NCBI GenBank assembly: GCA_008921705.1
Contig: VFFE01007563.1
Location: 1,334,071-1,398,070, forward strand
Length of the DNA stretch: 64,000 bases
Source of the DNA: Burhinus oedicnemus
Taxonomy: Eukaryota; Chordata; Aves; Charadriiformes; Burhinidae
Reading direction: 5' to 3'
The notes under the pieces were generated by a model. It searched no databases, had not been told where the DNA came from, and saw nothing but the letters and a program-made list of their open reading frames with translations. The stretch's first letter is position 1. Each line of letters opens with the position of its first letter. The translations under genes were made by a program, and so were the position numbers. Shown here piece by piece: positions 11,947-23,800 of the stretch.

Positions 11947-12914
11947 CTAGATAAGATAATTTAAATTCAGTGCTCAGTTTGCTCTCAGCATTTTTAGTAA
12001 AAGTTCAGTGACTTCAAAGAATGTGATTAAATTAGGCTAATATAAAACAAGTGTAAGCAAGTTCATTTTTTACACAGAAAAGCTTGAGTTACCCTTTGAG
12101 CAGCACCATGAAGTAGGGAAGTACTGAATTGCAACCAACGTAAGACCTAGTCAACTGTACATTAAACAAGTCAAAATAGATTTAATTTAGACTTAACTAG
12201 GGAAGTACTGGAAGAAATGTTATGTTTTATTTAGCTGAGGGAAAAGACAAGTGTTATAATCTTATTCTCTCCGATAAATAGAGCAAAGAGCATGACTCCA
12301 AATATGTATTATTAGGGAAAAATACTTCTTCATGAAAATGAGCTTTATCTTTGTAAACGTACATTAGCATCAGAAAGTCTTTGGCAACAAAAATCTTTGA
12401 ATCAGTTACTGTAAGACAGGAAAAAAAGGTTCTTCAAAAACTGAAGAAGTAACTCAAAATTCATCCTCAAAGTAGAGGAAAAAAAATGGAGATATGAATA
12501 AATAGGAAGATCTTACATCAGGCACTCCAGAAAAGTCACATCACTGCAAAAGCTGTGATTCCTCCCTTACCTATTCTTTTGAAATACATTTTCATAAATA
12601 CATTGCATCAAATGCATTAAATTTTTCACAGTCTGCCAAGTTCAGTATATCAGGGTCCTCTCAGATACAGTGAATTTGGCTGGCTGCAAACATTTAACAG
12701 CACCTCTGTAGGACTGCCTGAATTTTGGAGTTTTACGGTTCCTCTGGCCTAGACTTGTTCGCTTATTTATCATCATCTTGTTCCAGTCCACCCGCTAAAT
12801 AAACAAACAAAACCAGAAGGATAATAAAGCTGTGTAAATTTTTGTCACGGATCTGGTGAAGCTCTTGCATTAGTTTCTGTGAAAGAGAGGAAACAGCAAT
12901 TTGAGGCAAAGAGG
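11947..12914. other. AT-rich unique DNA
   Basis: No gene, repeat or RNA is recognised. The content is A-rich with short homopolymers such as those near 12420 and 12480. Confidence 0.5.
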
Positions 12915-13205
12915 AGTTTTGTGGTTAAAACACAGGACTAGGAGTCAGGAGACAGGCTCCCTTCCTCAGTTGCTGTGGATGTCCTATGTGATTACAAGCC
13001 TGCTTTCTTCATACTTGATACTCAGACTCATCACTGAATCAGATGGAAGAAGCAGGCTCCTAATCTTGCTTTGTTTTGCTTGTTGTCATTTGGAAAATGG
13101 GCATCCTATTTCACCCCATAGAATAGACCGTGATCCTCATAAATTGTCCTCAGAGGGCTCTGGGAAGAACAAAACTATTTGTGATGACAAGTATGTAGTT
13201 GATAC
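12915..13205 (+). mobile_element. Probable ancient tRNA-derived SINE (MIR/CORE-type)
   Basis: The left end resembles a degenerate tRNA promoter A box region (GTGGTTAAAACACAGGACTA, then 'ggagtcaggaga') as found in MIR-like SINEs of amniotes. Further right are the diagnostic pieces 'tttggaaaatgggcatc' (compare the MIR 'tctgtaaaatggggat' core) at about 13088-13106 and 'gtgatcctcataaattg'. Spacing is loose and an insertion of unrelated sequence appears between the parts. A 106-codon ORF across it (12901-13221) has no coding features. The family call rests on remembered motif order, not on an alignment. Confidence 0.4.
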
Positions 13206-15651
13206 TTACAAGTTTATTTAAAGGATGACATATGCATGTATAATTTATAATGAATTCCATACAGGCCTAAGTAGATAATAAACTTTTTTGAAAAAATGGC
13301 ACTATATTTACCTCCTAATAATCTTTCTTACTGAACTCTTCCCCATTTGCCTCCACATATCATGCCTGTTCTGTTTCTCTATATTTTTGATTTGACTATA
13401 CTGAAAACATATGCTAAACTAAAAGAAGCAGTTGTAATATGTATTTCCCAGGCATTTCTGCCAGAAAAAAAACCCCAGCTCTAAACCAGGAAGTCTTTTA
13501 CTTGGAAGTTCTCTCCTTCCTTTCCATATTTCTTACCATTTGCTGGGGAACTGGAAGCATAATTTTTCTGAGACTTCATTGCAAGAGTTTGATGTCTCCT
13601 TCAGTTGCGCATTTCCAACTTAACAAACTCTATTGGACTCATCATCCCTTCCAGATATACTTAAAGGTCAGATGCCAATTTAAAATGCCGTATCAGCTGG
13701 AACAATCCTTCCCACACTGGGCTCCATGGACAAAGCTGAGGTGGTAAAGGGTCTGGAGTAATACTCCAGCAGCAGCCGCGGTTGTGTGCATTAATAGGTC
13801 CTCACCAATGGGAGCTGAGAGTGGTCCATTTTCTTAGTTGCCCCTAAAAGGAAAGACAAATATTACAGCATTAAAATATGGTTTAAATAGGGGGTGTCAG
13901 TTTTTTTGATTTATGTTTTTTTTCTTGGTTCTTTTTTCAGAATGTTTCTACTTTTCAGGAAGTCCTTTGCTATAGTACTAAAATGGAACCCTTCACAAAC
14001 ATATTTTTGAATCCCACTGAAATTTAAATATGCTTGATATTAATTACTGGTTACTTATTTGTTTGGATTTAGATAAACAAGAAAAATTTTTACACAAGGG
14101 GAATCCTAATTTACAATGCATCTGTAAGGAAAAGAACAAAAGTACCAACTTTTAAAATAGCAAAACATCAAAAAGAACCCAAATAACCCAGCTTTGGCAA
14201 TGAAAAACAAAAGGCTTCATTTTCACCCCCAGTAGTTTCTGAGAACACATCTATCCAAAAAAAAGGAGGAATTATCAGATTCAGGTGACCTTGGATCATC
14301 AGTAAGAGCACGTTTCAGGCTCCAGCAGCTCTCAGACTCTCTGCTAACAGCTCTTTCCCTTTTTCATGTCAAGTATGTCAACTAAAGTATGCCATGGAGA
14401 AGTGGGCACTCAGGTGGTCTCCTTGAAAATTCCAGCCTAACATCTTTGGTGCAAACAATAGATAGTTAAACTAGAAAATACTTTCAAGGTTTATACAGAA
14501 TTAAAACCTGTTGCCTGTTAACAGAAACAAGTTGAGGTGACTACATTCCTCCTAATTCTGAAAGTAATTAAACAATATGGACAAAAGAATGCACTCAAAG
14601 AACGAATCATCAATAGACAGTGTTTGTTCATACTTTGTCCAGATGCTACTGACTAATAAAAATTATACACGAATGCTAAATCCCAAATGGTGGATCCTTG
14701 GTGTGTGAGAAATATCAGATGATCCCTGTTCCTCAAAGACCCTAGAACCAAGAGATCTAACAGTATATTACATATAACTCCGTATATAATGAAAGATCTA
14801 GCTACTGTTTCCCAACTTCCATCCATAAATGTCTGTTCTTTGTTAGAGGAATGCTTAGAATTTGCCTGGAAAAGACAGAATTTTTTTTTTTTTTCACTTG
14901 CAATTATGTTCTGAAATGGAGATGTTAGCATGCGGTGATCCTGACTCTTTCTTTAGCTAGCCACTGAGAAAGCCAAATGTCAAAATGTCATTTAGCCAGT
15001 GCAAGGGCATAAAATCTGGTTCCTAAAGCAGCAAGTAGCGGAGATGGAGAGCACAACAGGTATGGCTTGCTGCTCACTTTGGCTCTCCCAAACACAAAAA
15101 GCCAGTTTGACTGCTGCTACTACTGGGACAGCAGCTGGGGATGCCATGCCCCAGCAGTCATCCCCACTCCCACCCATTCTGTTTCCCTGGTGGTGCCTTT
15201 GCTTTCCCTATAGCAAAGCAACTCCAACTTCATGTCAGTCTCTTTGATTGAGGTGGCAGGATTCAGTCGTCTCTCCAGAACTGACAAACCATGACCTTAC
15301 CAAGAATCTCAATCATCAAACACTTTACCTTCTAGTATTTAAATGTAGCAGTTAATGACAGTCTATTAATATGTTACAAAATCAAAATTATTATTTTTGG
15401 AATGTTATGATTTTGACATTTTTCAAGGAAATGAGGAAAATTTTTCATTTTTACTCCCACAGGTCTCATTTTTGTAACAATGAGTATGCTGCCAACAAAA
15501 TGTTTCATTTATTTTTTTAATTAAATAACATTTTTTGAGGAGGAAATGTTTGCTGTCAAAAAATTTTCACTGAATTCTAGTCATACACAAAGAAAAACTT
15601 TGGGTTCAATAAGAAAACAAACCAGCAAAGACTAATTTCTATTTAAGGCAA
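13206..15651. other. Unique DNA, no gene recognised
   Basis: This is AT-rich sequence with ORFs of up to about 100 codons that have no known domain. A GC-richer patch at 15000-15250 is open in several frames on both strands, which reflects composition, not coding. Confidence 0.5.
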
Positions 15652-15663
15652 GACTACTACTAT

Positions 15664-15701
<38 letters not shown>

Positions 15702-15720
15702 TTACTACTACTACTACTAC

Positions 15721-15760
<40 letters not shown>

Positions 15761-15762
15761 TT
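15652..15762 (+). repeat. Compound trinucleotide microsatellite (ACT)n(ATT)n
   Basis: About 23 ACT/CTA units run from 15652 to 15720, broken by two TAT units, and switch directly to about 14 uninterrupted TAT/ATT units (15721-15762). A single C-to-T type change that spread by slippage explains the switch. It is expected to be length polymorphic. Confidence 0.97.
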
Positions 15763-17719
15763 GTTGAAGTGAGAGTAATTTCTGCCAGTGTTAATTATTG
15801 CGAGCTGTATCAGTGTGTTCATTTTATGTATCTGGGAAAATTACAGCAATTCTTCTAATCTCAATTTTCTGTACCTCTGTAGTGTTAATGAGAACTCTGA
15901 TAGCTTCTGTTGGAGAATGGATCTTCCTATGCATTTCGAAAGAGAAAAGGGACCTGTTTTTCATTGCAAGTGACCTCTGATGCTTCTGGTAGCCTGTATA
16001 GGAGGCAGAGGACTCCTGGATACATGTTCCTCTTGCTGTGCCTGATCAGAAGCACAGCATATTGCCGGTCATCCCACCACGCAGTAGCTTTACAGTGCTG
16101 GTGGCCCAGCAGTACTTTGCAGTGTAAGGCATGCTGTGCCTGAGGTGAACTTCTGTAACCACACAGAAAATCTCTGGGTAGTGGGATATGACAGCTGAGT
16201 GACTCCAAACTGAGAAAGGGAAAGGTTTTAGCTAAGAAGAGCTGGGAAGTCAGCCCTTTAGTCCCCACTGAAGATGGACTGAAGAAGCAGAACTGTGTGA
16301 CCTAGGATGTAGGCAGGGCTTGCCAGCTAGGACAACAGCTAAGCTCTTTCATTTCATCTCTGAAGATGCCTGTGGGGTCCTAGCACATTACTGAAGCGAG
16401 CAAGAGCTGCCAGGGGTTGCTGACAAAGCAGAGCTTCCAAAACTGCAGATCCCTATGCAGCAGCACCCTTGCCACATGCCTAGGGCCACCCCTGCCAAGC
16501 AGCTGATAATCCAGCCTCCTAACAAAGGGAACCAAGAGGCCAGAAACGCGCAGCTTTACAACCACGGGTAGAAAGCAGGTGCCAGTAATCCAAGAATGAC
16601 AATAATAAAACATCTGGAGCTCAAGCCTCGAGACAAAGTGCGTAAAAAAGGAAGGAAAGAGAAAATAATCCCAACAATGCGGTAAATCTATACTGGAACA
16701 CAAAGATATCAAAAGATGCCAGAACTCCTACCGAGACAGAGTAGCAGAAACCTCTGTGTCACCACCTCCTCTTGGTGTGGTGTGCTATTAGTTGTAAGGC
16801 ATAGTGTGATTTTTCTTGTGCCTGTTCTCTGTAGTTTACCTGGGGGGGAAAAGGGATTTTATTTTTTTTTTTTTGTCTGCACACAGTGGTATTGCAAAGG
16901 GACTTCTGAGAAGATTTATGTTGCTTTAAACCCTGTAGCCATTCTGAAACAAATAGCTTGTGATTAAGAGATCAGTTGCTAGCAATAGTGACAGATGTTG
17001 TTGGGGTTTGACTGGGTAAAGTATCCAGTCTCTTCGAAGCAAAGTTTCCATTAAAAGACACGTCTAAGTGTATCTTCGCCTAAGGATTACAGTGCTAAGT
17101 AGGGTTTAGGTTGCATTTTTGCCTGTATTTATTTCTTACAAAGATCTGCCCAATAAATTATTTTTTCCCTGTATCAGATGAAAATGTTATGTTGATCAGG
17201 AAGTCTGTTTTTTTGAAGGGAAAAAGATGTTTTCCCTGAGTAGTTTTAAAGTATCATTCAGTTTTTTCTACTGTTTAGCAGTGGTGAGCCTACCACAAAT
17301 TGCACTAATAAAAATGTAAACCAACGGTTTTGAACAAGTTTAAGAAGAATTCATTATTTCCCTTTTGAACATCCACTCCAAAAGCTAAAGGACTGGCATA
17401 AGTAATTGCTGTTTTATGCAGTTTGTGAAGACTAGTTCAAAGCCACAGAAATCAATGGGAGGCTTTAGCAGGAGCTGTCTAAGTCCTTTGCTATATAATT
17501 CAGTATACTTCAGCCCTTATTTTTTGCATGGATCTCTAATTCTGCCTCTTCTTTTCTGTGCATGCCCGAGTTCCTACAACAGCATGCTTAGACTATGTGA
17601 ACACCAGAAGAGAAAAATAACTAAAGGAAAGATCCGATGTGAGATTAAGTGAACTGGGATTTCATATTAAGGACAATATTACAAAAGACCTTAATTTCCC
17701 TGTTGTTCGTGTGTTGCAG
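15763..17719. other. GC-richer unique segment, content unknown
   Basis: From about 15960 to 16760 GC content rises clearly above the surroundings. Overlapping ORFs occur on both strands: 113 codons on minus at 15927-16268, and 110 codons on minus at 16380-16712. None has a domain, a Kozak-like start with CpG context, or flanking splice sites that I trust. It could be a decayed TE or a conserved non-coding region; I cannot assign it. Confidence 0.4.
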
Positions 17720-17844
17720 GGAAGATGTAAGACATATTGGGATTTGCCCTGGGCACTGAAAATTTCTGGACTTCTTACTGATCTCAACAAGTCTGCCATA
17801 CAAAGTGACAGAAATAACTCTTGCCAGCTACATGTAAGAGACAT
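17720..17844 (+). CDS. Candidate internal coding exon, unknown protein
   Basis: A T-rich tract ending GTGTTGCAG (3' splice site at 17719) precedes an open segment read from its first base (phase 0). It begins GRCKTYWDLPWALK and continues to a consensus 5' splice site ACAT|GTAAGT at 17845. A second possible donor, ACAT|GTAAGA, lies 11 bases earlier at 17834 and would give a 114-nt, frame-preserving exon. I do not recognise the peptide. The longer form ends with two bases of a codon, which fits the candidate exon at 33177. The open frame extends upstream of the 3' splice site, so it does not by itself support coding. Confidence 0.18.
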
Positions 17845-20800
17845 GTAAGTTCCTTTAATAAAAGCACGTTAGGACTTAGTAGCGTAGTGTTGCACAGTGA
17901 TAAATGTAACCCATATTGATGATGCTGGATGAAAAGAAATTAGATCCTTAGGTCTCCTTAACTGTTCTTGTTTAATTAAAATTGAGTTTTAAACATTTCT
18001 CCTTCTAGAAGTTCTTTTTATTTAGCTCCTATACAAAACTTTGTGTTGTATCAATGTACAGAATCAGCAGCCAACAGAAGAATAAATTAATTTGCAAACT
18101 TTCTTCCCAGAAATGTATTTACCTATTTGATGCTGCTGGTGAGCAGACATAGCCAGAATCTAACCCACAGAAATGAAGTTGATGAAGCTGTACAGTAATG
18201 TTGTGGTGAGAGCACTAATTCCAGATTCTGTTGCTAGTTGGTTGTACAGGTGATGTTCACTGCATTCCTTTTCCTTCCTGTTCTAATCATCATAATCCTA
18301 ATTATTCTGAGTGCCCCAGCAAGGGCTAACAGGTGACCTTGCAGTGCTATCAGCTCCATTGATGATATAAGGGCAAATCACATTTAAAATATGCCTTGTT
18401 TAAAAAAAAACAGATCGAACCACAAACATAACATAATGCCTTTGAAGGATAAAATGTATTATGTGTGCTGGAGAGCAAGTCAACAACATGAAGCTGTTAC
18501 AAAAATGCTGGGTTTATATCCCTTTAAAATTTAGCAATATGGTACTGTTCCTGTTATTTCATCCCAGCTGATGAACATAAATCAATGGAAAGTTTTTACA
18601 GAAATATCCACCACAGGTTTTACTAATGTGACTTAACAGCAACAGTAGAGTAACCCTATGCTCTGTGATTGGTATCTAACTTCAAGTGCCAAAAGAAATA
18701 GATAATTGACAGGATGGGCAAATATGGTGCATTTCAGTCAAGTCACGCTGTAGGATTGATTTATTACAGAACACAGAAGCAATGCCAGTGGTTGATGATC
18801 AAATAAGATTCATACTGGACACTTGAGGCTTTTGAATTTGTTTTCCTGTGCTAGAGAGCTCCTGTGGGGAAGAGGCATAGGTTATAACCTATGTCTGACT
18901 CAAAGGAGGAAATGGAAGAGGTCTGTTTTAAGGGTTATCGAAGTATTTCTCTTTTGTAAGGCAGCAAGATTTTGGTATGTGCCAAATAAAAGTCAAAGGT
19001 TGGCTTCCTTGAAAGAAACACCTAAGCAAATCTGATGCATTGGCATATGACAACAGCAGGAAAGTAATCAGGGAGACCTTGGCAGGAGGGCAATGACCTT
19101 TGTGCTCACTCCTACCAGTTTGGTTCTTGAGGCTAAATATAAAATGGGAATGAAATATACGCTATCTAGACAGGTTGAGCAGCTGCAATGCTTTTTGCAC
19201 ACCTTGCTGCCAACTAGTTCATTAAGTAGCACTGAATTTGACTTAAAAGGGAGCCATTTGCTCTGAACTTGCTACGCTGCAGCCAGTGGCACAAAGAAGC
19301 TATAAAACGACTGGAGTGGAGAGTGATGGGTCCACAGAAAAACTTGCAAGAAAAGCCTGGGAAGGCAAGTTTATACATAGCCTGAAGAAATCCTTATAAG
19401 AAAGTCTTTTTACAGATGAAATATGCATAGATTTATTAAGATAAAATCTTCCATTCATCCCCATAGTCATCCTAGAGACACTGTGCAGGCAAACCACAAT
19501 CTTCCTCCCTATCTTCCTCCCTTGTTAGCATACCAGTCCTTGGTACAGAAAGCTTAGGACAGAAAATGAGGAAGTACACAATACCCAGCTGAAACTAGGT
19601 GGGAAATGTAGGTAGCAAAATGTAATTATCTGAAAAAGAATTTTGCCAGAACACTTAATTTAATGGCCCAGTGTCATAAGATATGAATAGGATTTGTATG
19701 CTTTTGAACCTTGACTTGTATGGTTTGCCTAAAGGGAACAGGTCAGTTGACCTCCAACAGTGTAAATACCAAGTACCAGCACCACAGGCAAGGGGATCAC
19801 TTTTCTGAGAGTATAAAACAGTAATATTTTTCATAGCAACTCTGTAAGCATAGTGTTTCTAATACCTTTTTAATAAAGAAAAGGCCTTTAAAAACAAGCT
19901 GCTACTTGTGCTTTGCCTAAATTTTTGGCCATGTCCAAAAAAAGTTTTTCCCTGAAGATAATGTGCTGAAGATGGGCAGCTATGGGCAAGCATGGGAAAG
20001 AACCGAAGACATCCAACAGGAAGGACAGACTGGCCAGGGAGAAAAGGACTTCTAACAAGGGACATCATTGATATTTGTTTTCAGCTGGAGATTCTCCCAG
20101 ACAAAGGAAGTCACCAACTCCTCTTGTTCAGTGTAACAGTGCGTAGTCCAAGCTCATGAAAAGTACATCTTTTCTTTAAGCATCACATCTCAAGACTTCC
20201 ATATAAAGATGAGAGAAGCATCCTGTCCGTTACACAAACACTTCCCACGACACACCTCCCCACCTTGGGAAGGCGGCTTTCAGACTTCCTCCTGTGGTCC
20301 AGTAATCTAAGACCTAGCCAGGATGTGTTTGGTTTAAATCCCATTTTTCTTCTGGCTTTTAAACTGGAAAAAGGAAAATATGGAACTTACAAATCTGGTG
20401 ACCAGTCAGCCCCAGCACTGTAGTGTGTTTATTCAGCTTTGGCTCAGAGTGGTGCTGTTGAAGTAGCAAACACAGTCTCCCCAACACTTTTTTTCCTTTG
20501 CAAGGAAATGCCCCAATCAGATGAGGAATAATTCTGGTTTTCTTCCAATAACTGGACAGATCATTGTACAGCAAACAAGACTGCAGTAGTAACTAATGGA
20601 AATATTGGTCTGAGGGGCTTGCCTCCATAGTCACACAATCCCTCCGCAGTATTTCAGAGTTTTGGTGCATCCCTGGGGAGATCACTTCATACTTCATACT
20701 TCCAGATTCTTTTTGTAGGAGCAAAGTAAAGATTTGCTACTTACTTCCTGCTGTGCTTATGGATAGTTGCATACTCTGTTCTTCCTTTGTGTTTTGATCC

Positions 20801-23800
20801 AGGAAATATGAATTTAGATTTTACTCGCATTCAAGTGAAAGCAATTTTAGTAGGAATAACCATAGATTCTTAATATCATTTCCCAAAATTCCTTTGTTAA
20901 TGACAAGTAAACAAGCAAGAAAAGTCTTTGTTTTCTTCTTCATTTTCTTATGACTAAAGCTGTCCTGGCAGACCTGCAGTTAAACAACAAAGAAGTTGGA
21001 GGATGTAATTGCCCAGGCTGATCAGCTCATCCTACTCTGTACATTGAACAAGCACAAAAAGTTTGCTGTGACACTGCAGAGTGTGTTCAGTGGCAATAGA
21101 AATTTTACCAATGGAAGCAATAGACACTGAAGTGAGAAGCTCACTGCTTTTCATTCAGACTCAGTTCCGGTCTGTCCCTGGTTCTTTGGCTGCACTCCAA
21201 CGGATATATAAAGTAAATACTGATCTCACTGCAAAAGATACAAATGACAGTTTGTGGTTAAGTAATGATTTTAATTTCCTTTTTTATTTTTTTTAACTGA
21301 AATAGTTTCCACAACATAAAAAAAAGTCTCCTTCAGGGCTTTTCTGTGTTTCCTTTGGAAATCGCAAGAAGTAAATTTTCTGTCAAAATCAGTTGTGCCA
21401 CATGTGGTCTTGTTTCATGCCATTTTCCAATATCAGTACTAATACTGTAGAGGACCATAAGCATTTTCTTGATTTTGTGACAGTAATTTATTGCTGTTGT
21501 GACAACATAATCCCTACTGTAGAGAAAGTAGAGAACAGAGAACGATAGTAGATTTCTAATAGTATCATGTGATTCATAGGGGTATGTATTTGATCTCTGG
21601 TGAACTGTGACAAGCCTGTTACTGAAAAGGCAGCTATTTTTCCTGTCGTGTGCTAGTATGTGACTCTAGATGTGTAGTTTGCTGAAGCAGAAGTTTACTG
21701 TGGGTTTTTCCCTTTTATCAGTAACTTCAGGATTTTCTGTGTTGTAGTATATCTTTCCAAGCGCTTACATTTCTGTATAACTGGAAAAGCAGAACATTAG
21801 GCCAAAAGCTGGTGTGGCAAAGTGCTGAACACACAGAGACACTTCAGGTCTATTCGTTAGAGGCGAATTCACTTTTCTGAATTGGAATCAAATTCTTGTG
21901 TTCTCCCATGCTGCCGGTGGTCCCCTCAAGGCCCCATACCTGTTGGCATAAGTGATATGCCCTGTTACTAACAGCACCAGACTACGTTGTGCTCATCCTC
22001 TTGTGCACTGCTCCCCTGAGTGCCTCACTGGCTCCACTGGGACAGATTCTCGTGAAAGGTTATGTGTAAGGGCTCATAATGTGACCTCCAACACATACCA
22101 CTAAAATGATAAGTGACAGAAGCGTGACTGGAGTCGGACATCTTGTGTGTTCAAAACAATAGCAGAATCCTGACATTGTTTTAAGAGAAACATGAAGAAA
22201 CTGAGTTCTCCCTGCTCCCTCTGCTCCTAGGCCATTGGGAGGGTCGCACTGTCATGTTTGCCATTTGGTTCAGCTAAGCCAGCTCACACAACTGAGCTGA
22301 CCATCCCACTTCGTTTGTGCCTGTTTCGCTGCTAACAAAGGTGACTTAGGTCACTACTACAACAGAGGGAGGAGATCTTCACTGAAGTCAAGAGGCACGG
22401 CATGTGATGCTTACAGGAATTGGGGATGACAATTCAAGTACATCTGTGTTCTTAATAATATCAACATTTTTAGAAACAGACAAAAGACCTATAGATAAGA
22501 GTAAGAGAAGATGTGCTCGAGCTTCATATCTCATAGTACTTGGCCATTTCCTCCACAATAAGATGGCATGCCAAAGTGACCCAAGTAAATAAGAGTCAAT
22601 GAACCCTTGAATTTGTTAATTTCTTCTGGTGATTAGAGCTCTTCCTCATGTACACATGTTGAACATATCTTCTAGACTTGTTTGATAGACATTAAGGATC
22701 CTTCTTGCTGCTGAGGCAGCTGCAGCTGGTTTTCCCCCCTGCTTTTTGGTTGCATAAGAAAGTTGCTGTGTAGAAATGAACGATGGTCCATCTGGCTTTG
22801 AGGCAAAGCAAGCATCCTGTTGCTTTGAAGTGAGGCTGTATATTTGATTAGTTTGTATGTCAGCCGCTTATTTCATCATTAAGAAAAGTATCAGTTAATA
22901 CTAAACTCTTAAGCAAATGACAGTGTTAGTGTTCTATATCTCGATCTTTTCTGTGAAGGTACAAGTACAAAGCTTTGACTAAAGTGCTCTCCGTATTACT
23001 TATAAAGTGGAAAAACAACCTCTCTCTCCCTCCCACCCCAAACATATCAGTTATGCAACATGTGTGATAATGGAAAGCAAACAGAATGTATTGCCTTAGA
23101 TGTTGTATATATCTGAGCACCACAAAATACTAAATAATTTTAAAAGCATAATCAGAATTAAACAATTCTGCTACTTCAGGGACAACTAAACCTCCGTAAA
23201 TATAATTGTGTTTACTTTTGTACAGTGCTTGGCCCAGCCATGTCCACTTATTCCAGGTGAGTCTATAATGCTACCACATCAAAAAGTTTTACATCTACTG
23301 AGAACATTTTCAACAACTGTATATACGACAATGATGATGTCTCATCCCTGCAAATATAGTCCCTATTCAATGTGTCAGCAACAAAAAGGTGGAGTGTTTT
23401 TTTTGGGAAAGGTTGTAGCACACACACAGACACCAACAACAAAAGGTTAGTCCTTAAAAGGTAATTTTATACATTTTGTGCATTTTTTTCCAGAGATATT
23501 AATGTCTTAAAACTAAGCTTTCATACAGACAATTATTTCTTCCAGGGACATTTCAAAGTAGGGGACTAACCTGGGCACTCTCAGTCATTTCCCTGAAGGA
23601 TGTCTTCTGTACCTCCAGCTGAGTGGTAGAGAAAGAGTAGGAAAATTGCCATCTCTAGGTTCATGTTGGCCTTAACTGTCCTTTAAAGCTTTAAAGTCTT
23701 TGCCTCTTGGACAAGACTAAGTAAGGTGCTTTTGTATTAGAGAAATAGTGATTCAATAAACAGGGAAAATATTCGTTGTTATAAATGTGATCAAATCGAT

